64,000 bases of DNA from Flavobacterium sp. 5 (GTDB taxonomy: Bacteria; Bacteroidota; Bacteroidia; Flavobacteriales; Flavobacteriaceae). Below are positions 44,288-52,274 of the stretch, in pieces (within the stretch, counting starts at the first letter, position 1; each line of letters opens with the position of its first letter). The stretch lies in contig NZ_PHUE01000001.1 of the NCBI RefSeq assembly GCF_002813295.1, positions 2,232,001 through 2,296,000 of the forward strand, written 5' to 3'. The position numbers and the translations under genes were made by a program. Below the pieces are notes generated by a model. That model saw only the letters and a program-made list of their open reading frames with translations, searched no databases and was not told where the DNA came from.

Positions 44288-45520
44288 ATGCGAAAATTTC
44301 TCTTAGGACTATTTTTTTTATGCATGACCTCAGTAATCTGGGGGCAAGAGACGCAACAAGAAAAATTAGAAAAGCGTAAAGCCGAAATTCAACAAGAAAT
44401 TTTGGACAATGAAAAGTTATTAAAAACGGTAAAGAAAAAAGAAAAATCTGCCGTTAATGTGATTATTTTGCAAAGTAATAAAATTAAGCTAAAAGAAAAA
44501 TTGATTCATACTACCGAGAAGCAAACTAAAATTCTTGGGAATGACATGTATATTAATCAATTAAAAATCAATAAGCTGAATAGAGAGCTAGTGATTCTTA
44601 AGGAAGATTATGCAAAGATGATTGTCAAATCATATAAAAGCAGATCTGAACAAAGTCGAGCTATGTTTTTATTATCATCGGAGAATTTTTTACAAGCCTA
44701 CAAAAGAGCCCAGTATATGAAGCAATATACAGGATATAGAAAAATGCAAGGCGAAGAAATTAAATCGAAAACGGATCAACTTTTAGGTTTTAATGATAAG
44801 TTGAATGCTCAAAAAATAGCCAAGAAAAAATTATTAGCCGAAAACAATAAAGAGAAATTATCTCTTGAAAAGGAAAAAAAGGAACAATTGAAATTGGTGA
44901 ATTCAATTAAAAAAGACAAGAAGAAAATCACTTCCGATATTAAAAGAAAACAAACAGAGTCCAGAGCTATTGATCGTCAAATTGATCGTTTAATTCGTGA
45001 AGCTATCGCTGAGGCTAACAGGAAGGCAGCAAGTGAAAATCCAAATGCTCCAGCTGCAGCTTATACATCATCTAGAATAGTATTAACAGCTGAAGCTAAA
45101 ATATTAGCTGATAATTTTAGAGCTAATAAAGGAAAACTGCCTTGGCCTGTTGAAAAAGGTTTTGTGTCATTAGGCTATGGTGAACAACCACATCCAGTTT
45201 ATCCAAGTCTTGTAATTCACAATAGTGGAGTAGAAATTACAACAGAACAAGGATCAAATGCCAGAGCTGTTTTTGCTGGAGAAGTAACGAGTGTTATCGT
45301 TTTATCTCCTGTAAACAAAGCAGTAATGATACAACATGGGGATTGTTTTACTGTGTATCAGAATTTAAGTTCGGTTTTTGTGTCCAAAGGAGAGAAAGTA
45401 ACCATCAAACAAAATTTGGGAAAAATTAGAACGAATGGTGAGGGAAAAACAATTTTGAAGTTTACAATTTCACAAAATACAACCTACAATAATCCGGCAA
45501 GTTGGTTGTATAATATGTAA
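44288..45520 (+). CDS. EnvC-like murein hydrolase activator, degenerate LytM domain (copy 1)
   Basis: This protein of about 410 residues starts at the ATG at 44288 with a signal peptide (MRKFLLGLFFLCMTSVIWGQ). A long coiled coil fills about 20-240, typical of EnvC. The C-terminal LytM/M23 fold runs from KLPWPVEKGFVSLGYG to the end. The zinc-binding motifs are lost: the first has IHNSGVEI in place of HxGxD, and the HxH motif is ILKF. It is therefore probably an amidase activator rather than an endopeptidase. A terminator follows, and a paralogue lies just downstream. Confidence 0.82.
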   Translation: MRKFLLGLFFLCMTSVIWGQETQQEKLEKRKAEIQQEILDNEKLLKTVKKKEKSAVNVIILQSNKIKLKEKLIHTTEKQTKILGNDMYINQLKINKLNRELVILKEDYAKMIVKSYKSRSEQSRAMFLLSSENFLQAYKRAQYMKQYTGYRKMQGEEIKSKTDQLLGFNDKLNAQKIAKKKLLAENNKEKLSLEKEKKEQLKLVNSIKKDKKKITSDIKRKQTESRAIDRQIDRLIREAIAEANRKAASENPNAPAAAYTSSRIVLTAEAKILADNFRANKGKLPWPVEKGFVSLGYGEQPHPVYPSLVIHNSGVEITTEQGSNARAVFAGEVTSVIVLSPVNKAVMIQHGDCFTVYQNLSSVFVSKGEKVTIKQNLGKIRTNGEGKTILKFTISQNTTYNNPASWLYNM

Positions 45521-45539
45521 GGATTACTATAAAAATATT

Positions 45540-45583
45540 AACAGCACTATTTTATTTACAAAAGTAAGATAGTGCTGTTTTTT
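45540..45583 (+). terminator. Terminator between the two EnvC-like genes
   Basis: AACAGCACTAT and ATAGTGCTGTT form a perfect 11-bp stem across an 18-nt loop, followed by a T-run. It separates transcription of the two paralogues. Confidence 0.82.
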
Positions 45584-45598
45584 CATAAAATCATTCAT

Positions 45599-45606
45599 TA
45601 AGTTTG
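45599..45606 (+). promoter_or_regulatory. Promoter -7 element for the second EnvC-like gene
   Basis: TAAGTTTG matches TAnnTTTG and lies 18 bp before the start codon at 45625, just after a terminator. Confidence 0.5.
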
Positions 45607-45624
45607 CATTATATATAATTTACG

Positions 45625-47094
45625 ATGTTAAAATATTTTCTAAGTTTCATTTTTCTAATAACGACTGCTGTAATCTGGAGTCAAGATAATCAGCAAAAAA
45701 AATTAGAAGAGCGTAAAGTTAAAATCCAACAGGAGATTCGAGAAAACGAAACAAAACTTCAAACGGTAAAGAAAAAAGAAAAAACAGCTACCAAAGCGAT
45801 AGTTTTACAAAGCAATAAGATTAAACTTAAAGAAGAATTAATTGCAACTACCGAAAAGCAAAAGACACTTCTTGGAAATTCAATTTCGGTTAATCAAGCA
45901 CAAATAAATAAATTAGAAAAGGAACTTGAATTACTCAAAGCAGATTATGCTAAGATGATTGTTCAATCCTATAAAAGCCGTTCTGAAGAGAGTCGAGCCA
46001 TGTTTTTATTATCCTCAGAGAGTTTTTTACAAGCTTATAAGAGAGCTCAATATATGAAACAATATACCAATTATAGGAAAATACAAGGAGAAGAAATACA
46101 ATCTAAAACGTATACTTTATATACGTTTAATGCAAAATTGGATGTTCAAAAAAGTGCCAAAGAGCAGCTTATAGTTGAAAATGATAAAGAAAGATTGTCT
46201 TTAGAAAATGAAAAACAAGAGCAAGAAAAGCTTGTTGCCTCTTTAAAGAAAGATAAAAATAAAATTATTGCAGAGATCAAAAAAAGACAACAAGAGTCAA
46301 AATCTATAGACAAAAAAATTGATAAATTAATTCGTGAAGCTATTGCTGAAGCCAATAGAAAAGCAGCGAGAGAAAAAGCAGCGAGAGAAAAAGCAAAAGC
46401 TGATGCTATAGCAAAAGCTAATGCTATTGCCAAAGCCAATGCCTTGGAAAAGGCTAAAGCATTAGAAAAGAAAAAAGAGATTGAAAAAGCAAATGCATTG
46501 GCAGCTGCAAAAGCTAAAGCCAATTCTAAACCGATTCCAAAACCGATTCCAATTCCAAAAGAAGTTGAAAAAGCAATCGCAAAAGTTGAAACTAATGTAG
46601 AAACAATTAAAGTCCCTATTAAAGAACCTGTAGCCGTTTCTACTACTAAAATGGATTTGACTTCAGATGGTAAAGTAGATTCAGATAATTTTAAAGCGAA
46701 CAAAGGTAAATTACCTTGGCCAGTAGAGAGAGGATTTATTTCTTTGGGATTTGGTGATCAGGCACATCCAGTATATAAAGCGTTGGTAATTCACAATAGT
46801 GGTTTAGAATTTTCGACAGATTCAGGTTCAAATGCTAGAGCTGTTTTTGGAGGAGTAGTGGCAAGTGTTATTATTATTTCTCCAGTAAATAAAGTAGTTA
46901 TGTTACAACATGGAGATTTCTTTACTTTATACCAAAACTTGACTTCAGTGAGTGTGAGTAAAGGAGATAAAATAAGCATCAAACAAGCATTGGGTAAAAT
47001 TAGAACCAACGGAGAAGGCAAAACAATATTAAAATTTGCAATTACTCAAAACACTACTTATGCCAATCCAAGATCTTGGCTATCGAGTAAATAG
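45625..47094 (+). CDS. EnvC-like protein, degenerate LytM domain with Ala/Lys-rich linker (copy 2)
   Basis: This 489-residue paralogue of the upstream gene has a signal peptide (MLKYFLSFIFLITTAVIWSQ), a long coiled coil, and a C-terminal LytM fold (KLPWPVERGFISLGFG to the end). The zinc motifs are lost in the same way (IHNSGLEF; ILKF). It differs by an insertion of about 90 residues (around 250-345) of low complexity: alternating A/K/N words, then a Pro/Ile/Lys stretch (PIPKPIPIPKE). The two copies share the KSYKSRSE-SRAMFLLSSE and LQAYKRAQYMKQYT blocks, so they arose by tandem duplication. Different roles are likely but unknown. Confidence 0.8.
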   Translation: MLKYFLSFIFLITTAVIWSQDNQQKKLEERKVKIQQEIRENETKLQTVKKKEKTATKAIVLQSNKIKLKEELIATTEKQKTLLGNSISVNQAQINKLEKELELLKADYAKMIVQSYKSRSEESRAMFLLSSESFLQAYKRAQYMKQYTNYRKIQGEEIQSKTYTLYTFNAKLDVQKSAKEQLIVENDKERLSLENEKQEQEKLVASLKKDKNKIIAEIKKRQQESKSIDKKIDKLIREAIAEANRKAAREKAAREKAKADAIAKANAIAKANALEKAKALEKKKEIEKANALAAAKAKANSKPIPKPIPIPKEVEKAIAKVETNVETIKVPIKEPVAVSTTKMDLTSDGKVDSDNFKANKGKLPWPVERGFISLGFGDQAHPVYKALVIHNSGLEFSTDSGSNARAVFGGVVASVIIISPVNKVVMLQHGDFFTLYQNLTSVSVSKGDKISIKQALGKIRTNGEGKTILKFAITQNTTYANPRSWLSSK

Positions 47095-47142
47095 CAGAAA
47101 AAATTTAATAAAAAATTAAATCATCTTCTCAATATTATAAAT

Positions 47143-47150
47143 TATATTTG
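47143..47150 (+). promoter_or_regulatory. Promoter -7 element for the BI-1 family gene
   Basis: TATATTTG matches TAnnTTTG, 22 bp before the start at 47173. Confidence 0.5.
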
Positions 47151-47172
47151 ATAAAATTTAAACTAGAAAATC

Positions 47173-47934
47173 ATGAATTCGAATAACCCTTTTTTAAATA
47201 ACAAAACATTTTCTACAGCTGCTTCCAGAAAAGATGAAGTGCATTATGCTACTGTTATTGATAATAATCAAGACATGACTTTGTCTGGAACGATCAACAG
47301 AAGTTTAATTCTTTTTTTATTATTGATTGCTTCTGCAACAGTAATTTGGTGGGCAACTTTTAATGGAATCAATCCAATAGTTCCTGCATTTGGTGGAGCA
47401 ATTGTTGGATTAATTTTGGTAGTAATTGCTGCATTCAAACCTGAATATTCACCTTATTTAGCTCCTGGATATGCACTTTTTGAAGGATTATTTATTGGTG
47501 GGATATCTGCTATTTTTGAAGTGCAATATCCTGGAATTGTAACTCAGGCAGTAGGCGCAACCTTTGTGACTTTTGCAGTTTGCCTTGGATTGTATAAATA
47601 TAAAATTGTTAAAGTAACCGAGCAATTCAAATCAGTGGTTATAGCAGCAACATTTGCCATCGCAACTTATTATTTAGTTTCTTGGTTGTTTTCTATGTTC
47701 ACAAGTTTTGTACCAGTACATTATGGAAATTCTATGATGAGTATTGGTATTAGCGTATTTGTAATTGTAATTGCAGCATTAAATTTGTTCTTAGATTTTG
47801 ACAGAATTGAAAAAGGAGTGGAACAAAGAATGCCAAAATATATGGAATGGTATGGTGCAATGGGATTGATGATAACACTAGTGTGGTTGTATATCGAATT
47901 TTTAAGATTGTTATCAAAATTATCTAAAAAATAG
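47173..47934 (+). CDS. Bax inhibitor-1/YccA family membrane protein
   Basis: This 253-residue inner-membrane protein has seven transmembrane helices after a soluble N-terminus of about 45 residues. The segment YALFEGLFIGGISAIFE and the later FDRIEKGVEQRMPKYMEWY region are typical of the YccA/YetJ (BI-1) family. Members of this family act as pH-sensitive calcium leak proteins or interact with FtsH. It is a single gene followed by a terminator. Confidence 0.85.
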   Translation: MNSNNPFLNNKTFSTAASRKDEVHYATVIDNNQDMTLSGTINRSLILFLLLIASATVIWWATFNGINPIVPAFGGAIVGLILVVIAAFKPEYSPYLAPGYALFEGLFIGGISAIFEVQYPGIVTQAVGATFVTFAVCLGLYKYKIVKVTEQFKSVVIAATFAIATYYLVSWLFSMFTSFVPVHYGNSMMSIGISVFVIVIAALNLFLDFDRIEKGVEQRMPKYMEWYGAMGLMITLVWLYIEFLRLLSKLSKK

Positions 47935-47958
47935 AACAAATAAATTGTATATATAAAG

Positions 47959-47989
47959 ATGCCCTTCCGAAATGAAGGGCATTTTTTTT
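47959..47989 (+). terminator. Terminator after the BI-1 family gene
   Basis: ATGCCCTTC and GAAGGGCAT form a 9-bp stem with a 6-nt loop, followed by a run of T residues. Confidence 0.87.
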
Positions 47990-48062
47990 AATTTATAGCC
48001 ACTAATAAAATGGTTCTTATCTTAATTTTTAATTTATAAAGGAATTGTAGCTTTCAAATCAT

Positions 48063-48070
48063 TAAATTTG
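48063..48070 (+). promoter_or_regulatory. Promoter -7 element for hflX
   Basis: TAAATTTG matches TAnnTTTG, 17 bp before the ATG. A TTG at 48045-48047 may be the -33 box with a short 15-bp spacer. Confidence 0.5.
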
Positions 48071-48087
48071 CATCCTTATTTAGAGAC

Positions 48088-49323
48088 ATGTTAGAAAAAG
48101 AAATAATAAATTTTGAAAAAACGGCTATTGTTGGTATTGTTACTCAAAACCAAAGTGAAGAAAAACTCAAAGAATATCTTGATGAATTAGAGTTTTTGAC
48201 TTTTACAGCTGGGGGAGAAGTGGTTAAGCGCTTTTCGCAAAAAATGGAACGTCCCAATCCTAAAACTTTTGTGGGAACTGGAAAGCTGGAAGAGATTTGT
48301 CTTTTTGTAAAAGAAAATGACATATCAACTTTAGTATTTGATGATGAATTATCACCTTCACAACAAAAGAATATATCTAAAATAATTGATTGTAAAATAT
48401 TAGACCGTACGCATCTTATACTTGATATTTTTGCTCAAAGAGCAGAGACTTCTTATGCAAGAACACAAGTAGAACTAGCGCAATGTCAATATTTGTTACC
48501 AAGACTTTCTGGAATGTGGACACACTTGGAACGTCAAAAAGGAGGTATCGGAATGCGTGGTCCTGGAGAAACCGAGATTGAAACCGATAGACGTATTGTC
48601 CGCGATCGTATAGCATTACTTAAAGAGAAGATTAAGACTATCGATAAGCAAATGGGTGTACAACGCAGTAATCGTGGTGCGATGGTGCGTGTGGCTTTGG
48701 TGGGTTATACCAATGTTGGAAAATCGACATTAATGAATGCTATTGGAAAAAGTGATGTGTTTGTAGAAAATAAACTTTTTGCAACATTAGATACTACGGT
48801 TCGAAAAGTAGTTATTAAGAATTTACCTTTCTTACTATCAGATACTGTTGGTTTTATTCGAAAATTGCCTACTCAATTGGTAGATTCTTTCAAGAGTACC
48901 TTGGATGAAGTTCGTGAAGCCGATTTGTTATTGCATGTTGTAGATATTTCACATCCAGAATTTGAAGATCATATTGCATCGGTAAATCAAACCTTATTGG
49001 ATATTAAAGCTCATGATAAACCTGTTATCATGGTTTTCAATAAAATTGACGCCTATAAACATTTGACTATTGATGAAGATGATTTAATGACCGAGAAAAC
49101 ACCTAGACATTTTACATTGAAAGAATGGGAGCAAACCTGGATGCACCGTTTGGATGGACAAAATGCTTTGTTTATTTCAGCATCTCAAAAAGAAAATTTT
49201 GAAGAATTTAGAGAGTGTGTTTACGAGGCGGTTCGAGAAATACACATTACTCGTTTTCCATATAACAAATTTTTATATCCAGATTATAAAGATGCTGTCG
49301 AGAAAGAAGAAGACAATGAATAA
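48088..49323 (+). CDS. hflX: Ribosome-associated GTPase HflX
   Basis: This 411-residue GTPase splits or rescues stalled ribosomes. The N-terminal HflX domain contains KTFVGTGKLEEI and DDELSPSQQKNI, and RTHLILDIFAQRA follows. The glycine-rich linker GGIGMRGPGETEIETDRR precedes the G domain, with G1 GYTNVGKST, G2/G3 at TLDTT and SDTVGFIRKLP, and G4 FNKID. The length is normal. It is followed by a perfect palindromic terminator. Confidence 0.96.
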   Translation: MLEKEIINFEKTAIVGIVTQNQSEEKLKEYLDELEFLTFTAGGEVVKRFSQKMERPNPKTFVGTGKLEEICLFVKENDISTLVFDDELSPSQQKNISKIIDCKILDRTHLILDIFAQRAETSYARTQVELAQCQYLLPRLSGMWTHLERQKGGIGMRGPGETEIETDRRIVRDRIALLKEKIKTIDKQMGVQRSNRGAMVRVALVGYTNVGKSTLMNAIGKSDVFVENKLFATLDTTVRKVVIKNLPFLLSDTVGFIRKLPTQLVDSFKSTLDEVREADLLLHVVDISHPEFEDHIASVNQTLLDIKAHDKPVIMVFNKIDAYKHLTIDEDDLMTEKTPRHFTLKEWEQTWMHRLDGQNALFISASQKENFEEFRECVYEAVREIHITRFPYNKFLYPDYKDAVEKEEDNE

Positions 49324-49324
49324 T

Positions 49325-49363
49325 AAAAAAAGACCTTTTAGTAATTACTAAAAGGTCTTTTTT
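49325..49363. terminator. Bidirectional terminator after hflX
   Basis: A perfect palindrome of AGACCTTTTAGTAATT and its complement, with A and T runs at the ends. It lies between convergent hflX and the DUF3078 gene. Confidence 0.88.
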
Positions 49364-49370
49364 ATTTGAT

Positions 49371-50303
49371 CTAAAAATTATAATTCAGCCCTACACCAAA
49401 CACTTCTTTAGTTTGAAAACCTGAAAAAGCATCATCATCATAGATAGCTTGAAAATTAAAATTGGCAGTTAATATTTTATTTATTTTCATTACTATAATT
49501 AAATTGTAATTGATATCAATATTTTGCGGATCTTTTAAATAGTTAGAATATAAATTCAAAAGATTTTCGGCAGTGACATTTTCCATTAATGTGAATTTAT
49601 AATAGCCAGTTGCATTGAAACCTAATTGATATAATACACTTTTGTTTGCATTTACTCCAAAATAACTGCCATCTACATAATCAGGAACAGAAGTGTAAAA
49701 ACTGTCTACAAAAGTGAATTTAGATGTTAAGGGAGCAAAATTAATTTTGAAATTCTCTGTCTTTTTCCAATACATACCCGGACCAAATAGAAGATAACCT
49801 GGCGACATAAAGTTGGTGTTTTCTTCTCTTATTTCTGCTCCATTTTCATCTTTAGAGTATAGATATCCTTTTGTAAACTGTGTTCTAAAATTTGCTAAAA
49901 ATGAATAATACCAATTACTTCCGTCTGTTCTTTTAGCGATAATAGAATTGATTTCGAGTTGGTCATCCGTTTTCTTTTCAAAACTAGCGCTTTGTGTTTG
50001 AAGCAACCCATAGGAAGCTAAGATCCTATTTTCCCATGAAAAAGTATTTTTCTTGTAATCTATTTTATAATCAACCCCAAGGTTTCCCGAGAAACTATTT
50101 TCACCGCCTGCGATCCAATTGTTAAAGCTGGCTTGGTTAAAAAGAAAGGTGAGTTTGCCATTTGACATCCAGCCATTCTTAATGGTATCATCTACAGTTT
50201 TTGCTGCATCTTCTGTTTTTTTGATTAATTCTTTTTCAGAGGATTGAGCTAAAATTTTTCCTGAAAATTGAAGCAGAATAGCTAACAATAGTATTTTTTT
50301 CAT
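49371..50303 (-). CDS. DUF3078 domain-containing exported protein
   Basis: This 310-residue protein has a signal peptide (MKKILLLAILLQFSGKILAQ) and a beta-rich mature part with alternating aromatic residues, ending in GVGLNYNF, like an outer-membrane barrel. I associate it with DUF3078. The stretch FNQASFNNWIAGGENSFSG is conserved in that family. The function is unknown. It lies at the end of the SUF-linked minus-strand genes, with its own promoter element. Confidence 0.82.
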   Translation of the reverse strand: MKKILLLAILLQFSGKILAQSSEKELIKKTEDAAKTVDDTIKNGWMSNGKLTFLFNQASFNNWIAGGENSFSGNLGVDYKIDYKKNTFSWENRILASYGLLQTQSASFEKKTDDQLEINSIIAKRTDGSNWYYSFLANFRTQFTKGYLYSKDENGAEIREENTNFMSPGYLLFGPGMYWKKTENFKINFAPLTSKFTFVDSFYTSVPDYVDGSYFGVNANKSVLYQLGFNATGYYKFTLMENVTAENLLNLYSNYLKDPQNIDINYNLIIVMKINKILTANFNFQAIYDDDAFSGFQTKEVFGVGLNYNF

Positions 50304-50325
50304 TGTAAGAGTATTAGTTCTAATA

Positions 50326-50333
50326 CAAATATA
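50326..50333 (-). promoter_or_regulatory. Promoter -7 element for the DUF3078 gene
   Basis: TATATTTG on the minus strand matches TAnnTTTG, 23 bp before the start at 50303. Confidence 0.5.
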
Positions 50334-50376
50334 ACGAAAAGAATAAAGGGGTAAAAAACGCTAAATTAAAAAATAA

Positions 50377-50886
50377 TTATTTTTTGGCTGTTTTGTATAG
50401 AGGAACGGCCGAACAAGCTTCGCCATACATTATGCTTCTGGCATAAGGCTGTAAATATTGCGCTGCCAATACATAAGCTCGCATAGGAACTGGTTTTTTG
50501 GAACAGCCTTTTATGATAACTGGTTTATCCTGATATACCGTGTAATCAATAGAAGATAAAAGTTCTTCATATAGAGATGCGTCCAAATCTTCAACATACC
50601 CGTTTACAATTTTTTTGGCAAAAGGAGCAAGATGCATAGTTACTAAAATAATTGCCCATTGAGGAATAATGGCATCTGTACCACATGTGACGGCCACATA
50701 TTGGTCTTGGTATTTTGACCAATCCTGATTATTAAGATGCTCTCTAAAATCTTTTTCCTTTAACAAAAAGCCTTCATAAAGCCACTGGGAAATATCGATT
50801 TGCGCTCGAACTCCAGCAGGATAATAGTCTTCAAGATCAAAAACTTCTAAAACACTATTGGCTACTTTATTTATAATTTCTTCCAT
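50377..50886 (-). CDS. DUF2480 family protein
   Basis: This 169-residue soluble protein is a member of DUF2480, a Bacteroidota family usually found next to SUF genes, as here. Conserved-looking segments are VFDLEDYYPAG, IDISQWLYEGFLLKEKDFR and the Cys-containing IIKGCSKKPVPMRAYV. The conserved Cys may matter for iron-sulfur biology, but no function is established. A perfect 19-bp-stem palindrome lies between it and the upstream sufT-like gene. Confidence 0.83.
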   Translation of the reverse strand: MEEIINKVANSVLEVFDLEDYYPAGVRAQIDISQWLYEGFLLKEKDFREHLNNQDWSKYQDQYVAVTCGTDAIIPQWAIILVTMHLAPFAKKIVNGYVEDLDASLYEELLSSIDYTVYQDKPVIIKGCSKKPVPMRAYVLAAQYLQPYARSIMYGEACSAVPLYKTAKK

Positions 50887-50903
50887 GGTAAGTCTTAAAC
50901 AAT

Positions 50904-50948
50904 GTCGAAAGTCATAAAGTTTCTAATTTAAACTTTATGACTTTCGAC
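50904..50948. repeat. Perfect 19-bp-stem palindrome between DUF2480 and sufT-like genes
   Basis: The arms 50904-50922 and 50930-50948 pair at all 19 positions around a 7-nt loop. They contain GTCGAAAGTCATAAAG. No T-run follows on either strand, so it is not a standard terminator. Confidence 0.9.
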
Positions 50949-50958
50949 TATGACTGTT

Positions 50959-51282
50959 TTATAGCATTCCTAATTCTAACTTTGCCTCTTCACTCATCAA
51001 ATCTTTGCTCCATGGCGGGTCAAAAGTGATTTCTACTTCAGCATCTTTAACATTTTCAATTGATTTGATTTTTTCTTCTACTTCTCTTGGCAAACTTTCC
51101 GCTACTGGACAGTTTGGAGAAGTTAGCGTCATCAATATTTTTACTTCCAAATCGGTATTTACCATTACATCATAAATCAATCCCAATTCGTAAATATCTA
51201 CTGGAATCTCTGGATCGTAAATGGTTTTCAATTTTTTTACAATTGATTCTCCTAATTCTGTGGTGTCTATTTCTTGTTCCAT
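50959..51282 (-). CDS. SufT/DUF59-like Fe-S assembly protein
   Basis: This 107-residue protein carries the DUF59 (MIP18/PaaD-like) domain. It has IYDPEIPVDIYELGLIYDV, the conserved cysteine in TSPNCPVAESLP, and FDPPWSKDLMSEEAKLELG at the end. Such proteins help deliver or mature iron-sulfur clusters. It lies within the SUF group between sufE and the DUF2480 gene, and the shared direction suggests cotranscription with them. PaaD-type roles are less likely because no oxygenase genes are here. Confidence 0.88.
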   Translation of the reverse strand: MEQEIDTTELGESIVKKLKTIYDPEIPVDIYELGLIYDVMVNTDLEVKILMTLTSPNCPVAESLPREVEEKIKSIENVKDAEVEITFDPPWSKDLMSEEAKLELGML

Positions 51283-51413
51283 TTTTATTTTTTTTATTTT
51301 AAAACATATAAGTTTTTTTATTCAACCATTAAGAGATTAAGTTTCATTAAGCTAAATTGTCTTAATTTCTGAATGGTAAATTTTTAATATTTAAATGTCT
51401 TATATGGTTAATT

Positions 51414-51836
51414 TTAATTTTTCTTAGCATCAAATGCCAATGCGTACATTTTAATATTTTTTATCATTGATACCAATCCATTAGCTCTTGTTGGCGAAAG
51501 ATGTTCTTTCAATCCTATTTCGTCAATAAAATCAGTATCTGCGTTTAGTATATCAGCTGCTTTTTGGTTTGAAAAAGCGCGGATTAAAATTGCGATTATT
51601 CCTTTGGTCAAAATAGCATCACTATCAGCTGTAAATACGATAGTATCATCTTTTTGTTCACCCTGCAACCAAACTTTGGATTGACATCCTTTGATGAGAT
51701 TATTATCGGTTTTGAGTTCTTCTTTAATTAAAGGAAGGTTTTTACCTAAATCGATAATATATTCATAACGTTGCATCCAGTCGTCAAACATAGAAAACTC
51801 GTCTATAATTTCGTTTTGTATTTCTTTTATTGTCAT
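51414..51836 (-). CDS. sufE: Cysteine desulfuration protein SufE
   Basis: This 140-residue protein accepts persulfide sulfur from SufS and passes it to the SUF scaffold. The active cysteine is Cys51 in NLIKGCQSKVWL, at the same position as in E. coli SufE. The motifs WMQRYEYIIDLGKNLP and HLSPTRANGLVSM are typical. Its start overlaps the previous gene's stop by one base, so the two are coupled. Confidence 0.95.
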   Translation of the reverse strand: MTIKEIQNEIIDEFSMFDDWMQRYEYIIDLGKNLPLIKEELKTDNNLIKGCQSKVWLQGEQKDDTIVFTADSDAILTKGIIAILIRAFSNQKAADILNADTDFIDEIGLKEHLSPTRANGLVSMIKNIKMYALAFDAKKN

Positions 51837-52264
51837 TATTCTTTTTTTGAAAAGGATAGTAATGTATTTACTATGTTTTTTATTTTTTCTGGTGGAAACC
51901 CATTGTCGAAAGTCTGGCTTTCATAGTTTTTTCCTTTATATATTATTTTCAAATTTGCCATTGCCGCACCATCGTGAAAACGTTTTTGAGTGGGTGCTTT
52001 TAAACTTGGAATTTCTTCCAAATCCACCTTCTGGAATTCAGTAATTAAGGCATTCCATTGTTCATCTGTCAGCGAACTAGAAACTGGTTTCCCATCTCTT
52101 ATCTTTGTAACTGACACTGTTTTATTTTCGACAACAATATTATTATACAAACCCCTTGAATTGACAGTATACTCGATTTTTGCTGTAATCAAATCAGGAT
52201 TATTTTGACTTTGACAGTTTTTACCAAGAACTAACGTTAAAAACAAAAGAGATAGAATTTTCAT
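51836..52264 (-). CDS. Exported protein of unknown function in the suf cluster
   Basis: This 142-residue protein has a signal peptide (MKILSLLFLTLVLGKNCQSQ; the Cys may be a lipobox-like residue, but the context is not typical). The mature part is mixed alpha/beta with a conserved-looking NARGLYNNIVVENK-type segment (SRGLYNNIVVENK) and ends in a helix. I do not recognise the family. It sits between sufS (10 bp) and sufE (one-base overlap), an odd place for an exported protein. I recall similar small proteins here in other flavobacteria. Confidence 0.7.
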   Translation of the reverse strand: MKILSLLFLTLVLGKNCQSQNNPDLITAKIEYTVNSRGLYNNIVVENKTVSVTKIRDGKPVSSSLTDEQWNALITEFQKVDLEEIPSLKAPTQKRFHDGAAMANLKIIYKGKNYESQTFDNGFPPEKIKNIVNTLLSFSKKE

Positions 52265-52274
52265 AATTTTTGTT

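Noticed and set aside
46146..46703. 185-residue minus-strand ORF opposite the second EnvC-like gene
   Set aside because: It is the reverse reading of the low-complexity Ala/Lys repeats; its Phe/Ala/Ser/Leu-rich product has no family features.
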